This document shows, piece by piece, positions 7,462 to 14,519 of a stretch of 23,011 bases of DNA (the stretch's first letter is position 1; every line of letters begins with the position of its first letter). The notes beneath the pieces are model-generated. The model was not told the DNA's origin, ran no database searches, and saw nothing but the letters and a program-made list of their open reading frames with translations. This DNA is from an uncultured bacterium (lineage in GTDB: Bacteria; Actinomycetota; Coriobacteriia; Coriobacteriales; Coriobacteriaceae), in NCBI GenBank assembly GCA_905215815.1, contig CAJMRN010000023.1, forward strand, positions 1-23,011, read 5' to 3'. A program made the position numbers and the translations under genes.

Positions 7462-7986
7462 ATGTCGGACGATCTTCATCAAACTTCGTCAGGCAAGCGC
7501 CTGGACGTCATTAGCTGGGACGAGTTCTTTATGAGCGTGGCCATCGCCGCGCAGCGCCGCAGCAAGGACCCCAACACGCAGGTGGGTGCGTGCATCGCCA
7601 ACACCAACCACCGCATCCTTTCGGTGGGCTACAACGGTACACCCTCGGCGCTCAACGACGACTTTTTCCCGTGGGGTACGAGCGACGACCCGCTGCAGGA
7701 CAAGCACAACTACGTGGTCCATGCCGAGGCCAACGCCGTGCTCAACTACCGTGGCTCGCTCAAGGACCTCGAGGGTTCCACGGTCTACGTCACGCTGTTC
7801 CCGTGCCACGACTGCGCCAAGATTTTGGCGCAGGTGGGCGTGGGCGAGGTTGTCTACCTGGACAACAAGTACGCCGACACCGATGATGGGCGCATCAGCC
7901 GCCGCATCCTCGACTCCTGTGGCATCAGCTACCGCCAGGTTATCGTCGATGTTCATATTGGTACCGGGGGACAAACTCAGCAGTAG
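7462..7986 (+). CDS. dCMP deaminase family protein (eukaryote-type zinc deaminase)
   Basis: The 174-residue product carries the cytidine/deoxycytidylate deaminase zinc site: H87-A-E89 in HAEANAVLNYRG, and P114-C115-H-D-C118. E89 is the expected proton shuttle. Surrounding strings, such as AAQRRSKDPNTQVGACIANTNHRI, GYNGTP, FPWGTS and YVTLFPCHDCAKIL, closely resemble eukaryotic dCMP deaminase, which turns dCMP into dUMP for thymidylate synthesis. The ATG at 7462 is preferred over 7426. It has CGGAGG 8 bases upstream, and the earlier ATG lies in the -10 box. The gene follows coaX by 84 bases but has its own promoter. A ComE-like or other deaminase role is less likely given the full-length match. 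Confidence 0.87.
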   Translation: MSDDLHQTSSGKRLDVISWDEFFMSVAIAAQRRSKDPNTQVGACIANTNHRILSVGYNGTPSALNDDFFPWGTSDDPLQDKHNYVVHAEANAVLNYRGSLKDLEGSTVYVTLFPCHDCAKILAQVGVGEVVYLDNKYADTDDGRISRRILDSCGISYRQVIVDVHIGTGGQTQQ

Positions 7987-8020
7987 CGGCAGCCTGTGTT
8001 AGCGTCGGGCGCCGGCAAAA

Positions 8021-8053
8021 GCAGCTAAAAGAGCCCCGTCCCAAATTGACTGC
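8021..8053. repeat. Intergenic GGGACGGGG element, copy 2 (inverted)
   Basis: On the minus strand this 33-base segment matches 6361-6393 at 29 of 33 positions, including TTTGGGACGGGGCT and the TTTTAGCTGC end. GCAG/CTGC ends are kept. It lies 35 bases after the dCMP deaminase stop codon. Confidence 0.75.
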
Positions 8054-8163
8054 TCGTGAAAGTCGTGTCCGCACGCATGGATGGCTCGTGAGCGGGTACA
8101 TGGCTGTAGTAACATAGCCCCTGTCCGCGGGCGTGCCCGCGTTATTGTGAGAAAGGAGCCCCT

Positions 8164-8442
8164 GTGGCTGTTAACGAAGAGCTGCTTAAGAAGGTTCTTG
8201 AGGAGATCCGCCCCAACCTGCAGGCCGACGGCGGCGATATGGAGTATGTGGGCGTTGACGACGAGGGCGTCGTCAAACTGGAGCTGCAGGGCGCCTGTGC
8301 CGGTTGTCCCATGAGCGCCCTGACGCTTTCCATGGGCATCGAGCGTATCCTCAAGGAGCACGTGCCCGGCGTTACCCGCGTTGAGCAGGTCAATGCCTCC
8401 GGCGAGACCAACGATCTGTACGACGAGTATGCGCCGTTCTAA
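8164..8442 (+). CDS. NifU C-terminal domain (Nfu-type) Fe-S cluster protein
   Basis: This 92-residue protein is essentially a single NifU C-terminal domain. It has the string IRPNLQADGGDMEYVGVD, then GACAGCPMSALTLSMGIERIL with the CxxC pair C45 and C48. That pair binds a 4Fe-4S cluster bridged between two subunits for delivery to target proteins. The length equals stand-alone Nfu proteins of Gram-positive bacteria. The start is GTG at 8164, supported by GAAAGGAG 7-8 bases upstream. A 7-bp hairpin (CGCGGGC/GCCCGCG, 8126-8141) lies just upstream in the leader. It is followed by a terminator-like hairpin before lgt, so the two may be only partly co-transcribed. Confidence 0.9.
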   Translation: MAVNEELLKKVLEEIRPNLQADGGDMEYVGVDDEGVVKLELQGACAGCPMSALTLSMGIERILKEHVPGVTRVEQVNASGETNDLYDEYAPF

Positions 8443-8493
8443 GAAGTGAAAGCTGCGGGCGATATGCTCCGCATAGACGTCACGCCCGAATAT

Positions 8494-8526
8494 GCGGCTG
8501 CGAGCGCAAGGCCCGCGGCCGCTTTT
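8494..8526 (+). terminator. Terminator-like hairpin between the Nfu gene and lgt
   Basis: A 9-bp stem (8494-8502 with 8514-8522, one G-U pair) with an 11-base loop is followed by TTTT. It may end Nfu transcripts or attenuate read-through into lgt. Confidence 0.6.
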
Positions 8527-8551
8527 GTATGTAGGGAGCAGGGGGACCGAT

Positions 8552-9373
8552 ATGCTCAACGACCTCTACCATATGCTTGATCCCGTCGCCATCTCGGCGG
8601 GGCCCATCACCATCTACTGGTACGGCTTGGCCTATGTGGTCGGAGCTCTGCTCACGGCGGTCGTCATGTACCGCACGCAGCGCCGTTGGGGTTTTGACAT
8701 TACGGTCGACGACCTGACGAGTGTCGTGGTCGGCGTGGTCTTTGGCCTTATCATTGGCGCCCGCCTGTTCTACGTCATCTTTTACGGCGACGGCTACTAC
8801 TGGGCGCATCCGCTCGAGATCTTTGCCACCAACGAGGGCGGCATGAGCTTCCATGGCGGCCTGGTGGGCGGCATCATCGGCGGCGTGCTCGTGTGCCGCA
8901 TGTACAAGCTCGACGCCTGGACCATCGCCGACCTTGCCGTTATCGGTGCTCCGCTGGCCTTATGTCTGGGACGCTGCGCCAACTTTGTCAACGGCGAGCT
9001 GTGGGGCAAGCCGACCGATCTGCCCTGGGGCGTGGTCTTCGGTGGCACCGCGGGCGATATGCCGCGTCACCCCTCCCAGCTTTATGAGGCATTCCTCGAG
9101 GGTATTGTGCTCTTTTGCATTCTGCAGGTGCTCAGCCGCAAAAAGCCGCTACTGCCCCAAGGCACGTTTATGGGCGTGTTTGTGATGGGTTACGGCATCG
9201 TTCGCTTTTTGATTGAGTTTGTGCGTGTGCCCGATGCGCAGCTGGGCTATCTGCTGGGCGGCGTCATCACCATGGGTCAGCTGCTGAGCCTGCCGCTCGT
9301 AATCGCGGGCCTGGCGCTCATCATCTTTGCTCGTCGCCGCAACCAACCCCAGCGCGTCTACCTGGACGCCTAG
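8552..9373 (+). CDS. lgt: Prolipoprotein diacylglyceryl transferase
   Basis: This 273-residue, seven-helix membrane enzyme transfers diacylglycerol from phosphatidylglycerol to the lipobox cysteine of prolipoproteins, the first step of lipoprotein maturation. Visible hallmarks are IYWYGLAYVVG (Y24), MSFHGGLVGG (H101), the Lgt signature GRCANFVNGELWGKPTDLPWG (R141, N144, E149), and RHPSQLYEAFLEG (172-184). These correspond to the known functional Tyr, His, Arg and Asn positions of E. coli Lgt. Length is typical. The ATG at 8552 is chosen because GGAGCAGGGGGA lies just upstream, and an extension to 8492 would run through the hairpin. A long string of repeat elements follows before the next gene. 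Confidence 0.95.
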   Translation: MLNDLYHMLDPVAISAGPITIYWYGLAYVVGALLTAVVMYRTQRRWGFDITVDDLTSVVVGVVFGLIIGARLFYVIFYGDGYYWAHPLEIFATNEGGMSFHGGLVGGIIGGVLVCRMYKLDAWTIADLAVIGAPLALCLGRCANFVNGELWGKPTDLPWGVVFGGTAGDMPRHPSQLYEAFLEGIVLFCILQVLSRKKPLLPQGTFMGVFVMGYGIVRFLIEFVRVPDAQLGYLLGGVITMGQLLSLPLVIAGLALIIFARRRNQPQRVYLDA

Positions 9374-9380
9374 CCACCAA

Positions 9381-9417
9381 AACCACCACAAAGGGGACAG
9401 GCGCCTTTGTGGTGGTT
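9381..9417. repeat. Intergenic hairpin with GGGGACAGG at the loop
   Basis: A perfect 14-bp stem (9381-9394 with 9404-9417; arm AACCACCACAAAGG) closes a 9-base loop. The top of the left arm plus the loop reads GGGGACAGGCG. It starts 7 bases after the lgt stop. There is no T-run, so a classical terminator is unlikely on this strand. Confidence 0.8.
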
Positions 9418-9441
9418 CGCTGGGCAACGATGACAGAACCG

Positions 9442-9490
9442 TAACGTTTCCCCAGATAAAACCTGCCAAAATAAACCTGTCCCTTTTTGG
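9442..9490. repeat. Dispersed repeat copy A (AAACCTGTCCC core)
   Basis: These 49 bases align to the reverse complement of 14320-14366 at 44 of 49 columns, with one 2-base gap. Within it, 9459-9471 (AAACCTGCCAAAA) pairs perfectly with 9485-9497, a 13-bp stem. The minus-strand loop reads AGGGACAGGTTTA. It ends 27 bases before the next gene's start codon. Confidence 0.85.
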
Positions 9491-9517
9491 CAGGTTTCTA
9501 GAAAGGCTCTTTGGACT

Positions 9518-11701
9518 GTGAAGGATTCCGACCTCTCCACAACGGCTGCGCGCGACGCTGCCCGCATCGTCTGGTTTAAGCGCTACCCCGCCAAGCAGAC
9601 GCTCATCGCATTTTTGCTCGCGCTGTTGGCGACCACGGCGTTTTCCATCGATCCCTCCCCGGTGTCGAGCAACGCAGTCTTGGCGATTGACCCCAACGCC
9701 TCGGGCATGCTGTACGTGTGCTACGAGGTGCTCCTCTCGTTTGCCGGCCATACCGACGCGGTCATGCTGCTTGCGCTTGCCTGCCTGCTCACTCTGCCGT
9801 TTCGCTACGTGTTCTTTGGCCGTGGCGACACCTGGCGTCCATCGATCATTCTGCCGTCGCTGTTCTTCGCCATCTGCATGGTGTTCGGCCGCAGCTACGA
9901 TCTCACCGACTCGGCCGAGATTGTCCTTGGCGACAAAGCCCGCATCATCTGCGCCTGGATTGGCGGCGCGGGCTGGATGCTCCTAGCGATCGTTGCCTTC
10001 TACCTTGCCTTTGAGTGTCTAGATTGGCTGAGCTCTCGGCGCATTCCGTTTTCGGAAGCGCACTTTGGCCGCGTATGGCGTGTGGCTCACGCCGTGCTCT
10101 CGGTCCATCCTTTTGCCGGGCCCTTCCTGGTGCTTATGATCGCCTGGGCGCCCACGCTCATCGCTTCGCTGCCTGGCCTTTTTATGGGAGATACGGGCGC
10201 GCAGATTCGCCAGTGGTTCAACTATCCCAACGGCACGAGCGACTACCTGCGCCTACTCAACCCCAACGTGCTGCTCAACGGGCATCATCCCGTAGTGCAC
10301 ACGGCCATTATCGGCTCGTGCGTTCAGCTGGGGCTTTCGCTGTTCAACAGCGCTAACGCGGGCCTCATCATCTATACCTGCGCTCAATTTGTCATCACGG
10401 CCGCCTGCATGGCCTATTCCATTTCGTCGCTGCGCAAACTGGGCGTGAGCCTGCCGGTTCGCGGTGCGATCCTGCTGTTCTTTGCGTTTATGCCGATGTT
10501 CTCTAACTATGCGGCGTTGCTCACCAAAGACGTGCTCTTTGCCGACGCGTTCTTGGTGCTGCTGGTACAGACCGTCAAGCTCGTGGCATGTGGCTTGCCC
10601 CGTCGTGATGCCAATGTCGAGCGAGCGGGCGAGAAAGCCCCCGTGCTCTTTGCGCGCCACGACTGGCTGCTGCTCGCTCTGGGCGCCATGGGTTCCACGT
10701 TTCTGCGCAACGGCGGCCTGGTGTTTCCCCTGGCGGCATGCGTAATCGCGGCGGCGTTTTGCGCATGGGACGTGCATGTGGCTCGTCGTGCAGCCAAGCA
10801 GACTGGCGCTGCGCCTTCGGGCGCCATCCCGCGTTTCCGCTGGGTTGGCGTTCTCGCGGTGCTCGCGCTCTGCCTTGCCTCTAATATGTACTTCACCAAG
10901 GTCTTTATGCCGGCGCACGACATCACGCCTGGTTCCAAGCGCGAAATCCTCTCGATTCCGTTCCAGCAGACGGCTCGTTTCGTCCAAAAGCACGACGGCC
11001 TCAACTCGGGCGTCAACCCCACGGTTAAGGAGGACGGCACCATCGTGGAGGCTCCTTGCGACGGTTCGGTGACCGACGAAGAGCGTGCCGTGATCGACCA
11101 CGTACTCAAGTACGAGAACCTGGGCCGCCGCTACAACCCCGACAAGTCCGATGCCGTCAAGAACTGCTTTAACGAGTACGCCTCGCAGGAGGACATCAAG
11201 GCCTATTTTGAGGTGTGGGCCCAGATGTTCAAAAAGGATCCCGAGTGCTATATCTCGGCGCTCATCAATAACTACTACGGTTATTTTTATCCGAGCGCGC
11301 GCGATGCCTGGGTCTACAGCACGGCGCGTAGTGCCGAGATCATGGCGCGTCCCGACAACCTCAAGTACTTCGACTTCCATCCGGTTGACAGCAACGTGGT
11401 GCGCTGGTGCGACCACCTGATCAATTTGTACCGTGTGGCGGTGCAGCGTGTTCCCTTTATCTCGCTCAGCATGAGCTCGGCCACCTATGTGTGGATCATG
11501 ATCGCCGTGGTGGTCTACTTGCTGCGTCGTCATTCATGGCGTGCGCTGGCGATCTGGGTGCCGCTGTTGGGCGTGCTCGCTGTGTGCCTGATTGGCCCGT
11601 GCAACGGCTCGACTTACATGCGCTACCTGTATCCGGTCATCGCCTGCATGCCCTTCGCCATCGGCGCCACCGTCACCCGCAGCGACTTCTTCTGGTTCTA
11701 A
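9518..11701 (+). CDS. Large polytopic membrane protein, DUF6020-like
   Basis: The 727-residue protein has a short cytoplasmic start (IVWFKRYPAKQT), about a dozen hydrophobic segments, and one large hydrophilic region at about 463-645 before the last helices. The strings LFMGDTGAQIRQWFNYPNGT (near 222-241) and LLNGHHPVVHTAIIG (near 251-265) recall the DUF6020 membrane family. This family has a GT-C glycosyltransferase-like layout with an acidic residue in the first large loop. A role in envelope glycan assembly is inference; no substrate can be named. The start is GTG at 9518 with GAAAGG about 11 bases upstream, a weak but reasonable site. The gene is flanked on both sides by hairpin repeat elements and appears monocistronic. 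Confidence 0.75.
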   Translation: MKDSDLSTTAARDAARIVWFKRYPAKQTLIAFLLALLATTAFSIDPSPVSSNAVLAIDPNASGMLYVCYEVLLSFAGHTDAVMLLALACLLTLPFRYVFFGRGDTWRPSIILPSLFFAICMVFGRSYDLTDSAEIVLGDKARIICAWIGGAGWMLLAIVAFYLAFECLDWLSSRRIPFSEAHFGRVWRVAHAVLSVHPFAGPFLVLMIAWAPTLIASLPGLFMGDTGAQIRQWFNYPNGTSDYLRLLNPNVLLNGHHPVVHTAIIGSCVQLGLSLFNSANAGLIIYTCAQFVITAACMAYSISSLRKLGVSLPVRGAILLFFAFMPMFSNYAALLTKDVLFADAFLVLLVQTVKLVACGLPRRDANVERAGEKAPVLFARHDWLLLALGAMGSTFLRNGGLVFPLAACVIAAAFCAWDVHVARRAAKQTGAAPSGAIPRFRWVGVLAVLALCLASNMYFTKVFMPAHDITPGSKREILSIPFQQTARFVQKHDGLNSGVNPTVKEDGTIVEAPCDGSVTDEERAVIDHVLKYENLGRRYNPDKSDAVKNCFNEYASQEDIKAYFEVWAQMFKKDPECYISALINNYYGYFYPSARDAWVYSTARSAEIMARPDNLKYFDFHPVDSNVVRWCDHLINLYRVAVQRVPFISLSMSSATYVWIMIAVVVYLLRRHSWRALAIWVPLLGVLAVCLIGPCNGSTYMRYLYPVIACMPFAIGATVTRSDFFWF

Positions 11702-11737
11702 TTTGGTGCATTGAGGGCCAGGTTTCTTTGCACCAAA
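11702..11737. repeat. Intergenic hairpin with GGGCCAGGTTT loop
   Basis: Arms TTTGGTGCA (11702-11710) and TGCACCAAA (11729-11737) pair perfectly over 9 bp. The 18-base loop holds GGGCCAGGTTT, close to the AGGGACAGGTTTA loop of 9472-9484 on the minus strand. GGGGACA follows directly after the right arm. It starts at the last base of the upstream gene's stop codon. Confidence 0.65.
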
Positions 11738-11790
11738 GGGGACATCATCACGACGCCTTCATTTTGGGGTTTATCTCGCAGGCCAGTAGG

Positions 11791-11817
11791 TATATCATAA
11801 CGACGTTTGTTTATATT
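11791..11817 (+). promoter_or_regulatory. AT-rich region with candidate -10 boxes for the yebC-like gene
   Basis: TATCAT (11793-11798) and TATATT (11812-11817) are two -10-like boxes, 50-75 bases before the start codon. No strong -35 is visible for either. Confidence 0.3.
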
Positions 11818-11866
11818 GCCCGAGCATCTGCGCTGGGCTTTAGGTCGAAACCGATAGGAGACACGT

Positions 11867-12673
11867 ATGTCCGGACACTCTAAGTGGGCCACAACCAAGC
11901 ATCGTAAGGGCGCGCAGGACGCCAAGCGTTCCGCCCTCTTCTCCAAGCTCAGCCGCAACATCACCGTTGCTGCCCGTCTCGGCGGTGACCCGCTGCCCGA
12001 GAACAACGCCAGCCTCGCCGCTGCCGTTGCCAAGGCCAAGGCTCAGTCCATGCCTAAGGACAAGATCAAGTCCGCTATCGACAAGGCTTTTGGTTCGGGT
12101 GCCGACGCTGCCGTCTACGAGAACATCGTGTACGAGGGCTACGGTCCCGCCGGTGTCGCCGTCTACGTCGACTGCCTGACCGACAACCGCAACCGTACCG
12201 CTGCCGACGTCCGTTCTGCCTTCTCCCACGCTGGTGGCAACCTGGGCACCTCCGGCTCCGTCGCCTTCCAGTTTGAGCGCAAGGGCCAGATCGTCGTCGC
12301 CAAGGAGATCCTGGACGAGAACGCCAAGAAGGAGACCATGATCGCCAACGGTGCTGCCGGTGACGAGGATGAGTTCATGATGGCCATCGCCGAGGCCGGT
12401 GGCGAGGACTACGAGGACGCCGGCGAGGAGTGGATCGTCTGGACTACTGCCAACGAGGTCATGGCTGTCTCCAAGGCGCTCGAGGAGCAGGGCGTCCAGG
12501 TCAAGGGCTCCGAGACCACCATGGTCCCGACCACCCCGACCGAGGTCTCCGGCGCCGACGCCAAGAAGGTTCAGCGCCTCATCGACCGTCTTGAGGAGCT
12601 CGACGACGTCCAGGATGTTTACAGCACCATGGACATGACCGACGAGGTCATCGCTGCCCTCGAGGAGGAGTAG
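11867..12673 (+). CDS. yebC: YebC/PmpR/TACO1 family regulatory protein
   Basis: The 268-residue product opens with MSGHSKWATTKHRKGAQDAKRSALFSKLSR, the unmistakable start of the YebC family. It continues with the NNASLAAAVAKAKAQSMPKDKI and YEGYGPAGVAVYVDCLTDNRNRTA blocks. The family is described as DNA-binding transcriptional regulators and, more recently, as ribosome-associated factors that ease translation of difficult stretches. It is about 20 residues longer than usual. The extra length lies around residues 145-180 in an acidic region (ENAKKETMIANGAAGDEDEF). The start is supported by AGGAG upstream. A terminator follows and the gene appears monocistronic. C/G-ending codon use is very strong, suggesting high expression. 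Confidence 0.93.
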   Translation: MSGHSKWATTKHRKGAQDAKRSALFSKLSRNITVAARLGGDPLPENNASLAAAVAKAKAQSMPKDKIKSAIDKAFGSGADAAVYENIVYEGYGPAGVAVYVDCLTDNRNRTAADVRSAFSHAGGNLGTSGSVAFQFERKGQIVVAKEILDENAKKETMIANGAAGDEDEFMMAIAEAGGEDYEDAGEEWIVWTTANEVMAVSKALEEQGVQVKGSETTMVPTTPTEVSGADAKKVQRLIDRLEELDDVQDVYSTMDMTDEVIAALEEE

Positions 12674-12742
12674 CGCCCGCACGGGTTAAGCCGTGCATAT
12701 CTGGGCATAATGAAGCGAGCATGCAAGCCTCGTGGAATAGAT

Positions 12743-12784
12743 GAGCCGGATCCGCGTGCGTAGAGCACCGGACCCGGCTCTTTT
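12743..12784 (+). terminator. Rho-independent terminator after yebC
   Basis: A 12-bp stem with one mismatch (12743-12754 with 12769-12780) and a 14-base loop is followed by TTTT. It separates yebC from the envelope-stress operon. Confidence 0.75.
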
Positions 12785-12789
12785 ATAAT
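12784..12789 (+). promoter_or_regulatory. Perfect -10 box for the amaP-like operon
   Basis: TATAAT matches the consensus exactly and begins inside the T-run of the preceding terminator, 51 bases before the GTG start. The expected -35 position falls in the terminator stem and shows no consensus match. Confidence 0.45.
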
Positions 12790-12839
12790 GATGCGAACCG
12801 TTTTGCATTTCGAGAGCCGAGATTTGAAGGGAGCGCCGC

Positions 12840-13385
12840 GTGCGCGTACTCAAACGAGCCCTAGCGATCGTGTATCTTGCCGCCGCCGTCGTGGCGCTGG
12901 GTACGCTTGTCTGCCAGTTTTGGGGGCCGTATACGTATCGCTTTATGCTGCTGATGCGCGACCCCATGCCGCGCATTGTCGTGACGGCATGCGGCGGAGT
13001 TGTGGCGATTGACGTACTGGTAAGCTTCTTCCGCCTGATGTTTGCTCGTCGCGAGCCGTCCTGCGTGCATCCGGCGGGGGAGCGCAATATCGAGGTCACG
13101 CTCGCGGCGCTTTCTTCGTGTGCCAGGGCTGCTGCCGAGTGCGACGACCGCGTGATGGTCGAGCATGTCGAGGCCCGCGTCCAAGGCCCCGACGATTCGC
13201 ACGTCCGGTTTAAGGTCGAGGCTATCGCGCTTGACGATAAGGACGTGGCATCTCTGGCTACCGCGATGCAGCAGCGCATCGAAGAAGCTTGCGACACCAT
13301 GCTCGGCACGCCGGGTACGACCACGCGCGTCCGTTTTTTGCCGTCCAAGACTACCGTCCAGACCGTGGAGGTTTCCGGTGAGTGA
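12840..13385 (+). CDS. Alkaline shock response membrane anchor-like protein (AmaP-like)
   Basis: The 181-residue protein has two N-terminal membrane helices (about 5-28 and 44-67) joined by a short loop. A soluble domain of about 110 residues follows, with alternating beta-type hydrophobic strings (VMVEHVEARVQG, HVRFKVEAIALDD) and a helix. This layout, and its place immediately before a DUF2273-like and an Asp23-like gene, fits AmaP. In Firmicutes AmaP tethers Asp23 to the cytoplasmic membrane during envelope stress. Sequence identity alone is modest, so the call rests largely on context. The start is GTG at 12840 with AAGGGAG six bases upstream. Its stop overlaps the next gene's start by 8 bases, indicating translational coupling. 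Confidence 0.7.
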   Translation: MRVLKRALAIVYLAAAVVALGTLVCQFWGPYTYRFMLLMRDPMPRIVVTACGGVVAIDVLVSFFRLMFARREPSCVHPAGERNIEVTLAALSSCARAAAECDDRVMVEHVEARVQGPDDSHVRFKVEAIALDDKDVASLATAMQQRIEEACDTMLGTPGTTTRVRFLPSKTTVQTVEVSGE

Positions 13386-13755
13386 TACCAATCAAGATAA
13401 GACCGCTCGTACGCCGCGCCTGACGATTGACCAGAGCGCAGCGCCGGCGAGCGAACCTGTTGATTCCAAAGCAGAGGCAACCGAGTTGCAAGACGCGGCA
13501 GCCGCGGATTTTGATGAGGCTATGGGTCTCATCAAGGGTACGGGCGCTGCCATCTGGAGCTATGCTGTGCGTCATCCCAACACCACGCTTGGCGCCGTCG
13601 CTGGCTTTATCCTCGCCGTGTTGGTGCTCACGCTCGGCCTGTGGGACACACTCGTCATTGCATTCTTCGTGCTGATCGGCGCCGTGATCGGCCAAATTCG
13701 CGACGGCGAGAACGGGATCGTCAACTTCTCCGCCCGTCTGTTTAGCGGCCGCTAA
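13378..13755 (+). CDS. DUF2273-like small membrane protein
   Basis: The 125-residue protein has a hydrophilic N-terminal half (residues 1-60). Two membrane helices follow (about 68-85 and 88-105): NTTLGAVAGFILAVLVLTLG, then a turn LWDTLV and a second glycine-containing helix, ending IGQIRDGENGIV. This double-helix pattern with a Gly/Asp end matches DUF2273, the usual companion of amaP and asp23. The GTG start at 13378 is chosen because GGAGG lies six bases upstream and it overlaps the amaP-like stop. Longer open frames reaching 13165 lie inside the upstream gene. It is probably a membrane partner of the Asp23 complex; the detailed role is unknown. Confidence 0.75.
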   Translation: MSDTNQDKTARTPRLTIDQSAAPASEPVDSKAEATELQDAAAADFDEAMGLIKGTGAAIWSYAVRHPNTTLGAVAGFILAVLVLTLGLWDTLVIAFFVLIGAVIGQIRDGENGIVNFSARLFSGR

Positions 13756-13799
13756 TATGTATTCGACTGTCGCATCCGCGGCAGGCATAAGGAGGAACC

Positions 13800-14315
13800 A
13801 TGGCTTTTAATACGAAGGTCGATGTGGCCGATACCGAGCTCGAGGAGAACGAGGCGGTCGTCGCCGAAGCCGAGGATGTGACGCTCGAGGACGAGGCTCT
13901 TGTCGAGGTCGAGTCCGATGAGGATGAGGACGACGAGGAAGCGGACGAGTCCGAGGACTCGCTGACCTATTCCAACGGCGTGATCGAGAAGATCGTTGCC
14001 ATGGCCACCCGCGAGGTTCCGCACGTTCTGGGCATGAAGGGTAACCTCATGCACTTTGTGCAGGAGCAGTTTGGTGCCGAGAATCTGACCAAGGGCGTGA
14101 CGGTCGAGGTCACCGATGACAATCGCGTGGTCGTCAACATCTCTGTCATCATCGAGTACGGCGCCTATGCGCCCGCGATTTTCGACGACGTTAAGGCGCG
14201 CGTGACCGAGCGTCTGGCCGCGATGACTGGCCTTGAGGTGGCGGGCGTCAACCTGCGCATCGAGGACGTCATCACCCCCGAGGAGTACGAGCACCGCACC
14301 AGCCAGCACGAATAA
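13800..14315 (+). CDS. Asp23/Gls24 family envelope stress protein
   Basis: The 171-residue protein has a very acidic N-terminal region (residues about 10-53, rich in Glu/Asp). An Asp23/Gls24 (DUF322) domain follows: YSNGVIEKIVAMATREVPHV, then GVTVEVTDDNRVVVNISVIIEYG, and the closing GLEVAGVNLRIEDVITPEE. These are the hallmark blocks of the family. Members coat the inner face of the membrane in Gram-positive bacteria and respond to alkaline or cell-wall stress. The start is supported by AGGAGG eight bases upstream. It closes the three-gene operon and is followed, after four bases, by a dispersed repeat and then a terminator. The acidic leader is longer than in typical members. Confidence 0.9.
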   Translation: MAFNTKVDVADTELEENEAVVAEAEDVTLEDEALVEVESDEDEDDEEADESEDSLTYSNGVIEKIVAMATREVPHVLGMKGNLMHFVQEQFGAENLTKGVTVEVTDDNRVVVNISVIIEYGAYAPAIFDDVKARVTERLAAMTGLEVAGVNLRIEDVITPEEYEHRTSQHE

Positions 14316-14366
14316 CCTTCCAAAAAGACAGGTTTGTTTTGGCAGGTTTTATCTGCGAAAACGTTA
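14314..14366. repeat. Dispersed repeat copy B (GACAGGTTT core, inverted to copy A)
   Basis: Bases 14320-14366, read on the minus strand, match 9442-9490 at 44 of 49 columns. Arms 14314-14325 and 14337-14348 pair over 12 bp with one mismatch, around the loop AGACAGGTTTG. The element begins at the asp23-like stop codon and its end abuts the operon terminator. Confidence 0.85.
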
Positions 14367-14407
14367 AACGGCCGACCGCGCAAGCAAAAGCGTGGCCGGC
14401 CGTTTTT
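14366..14407 (+). terminator. Rho-independent terminator of the amaP-asp23-like operon
   Basis: A 15-bp stem (14366-14380 with 14391-14405; one mismatch, one G-U pair) with a 10-base loop ends in a run of five Ts. Confidence 0.8.
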
Positions 14408-14448
14408 GTACGCTCCCGATATAGTCATACCGCTCGTCTAACTAAGGG

Positions 14449-14476
14449 TTGCAATCCCCACGTTCCGCGTTACCCT
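14449..14476 (+). promoter_or_regulatory. Candidate promoter of the YitT-family gene
   Basis: TTGCAA (14449-14454), 16 bases, then TACCCT (14471-14476). Both boxes are imperfect. They lie 44-71 bases before the start codon. Confidence 0.3.
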
Positions 14477-14519
14477 AATGAGCGCATTGTTTCCAAATTG
14501 TTAACGAGGAGTTGCCGTA

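Noticed and set aside
10253..11533. Minus-strand open frame opposite the DUF6020-like gene
   Set aside because: His/Arg/Glu-rich shadow product with no recognisable domain; the plus-strand gene is a coherent membrane protein.
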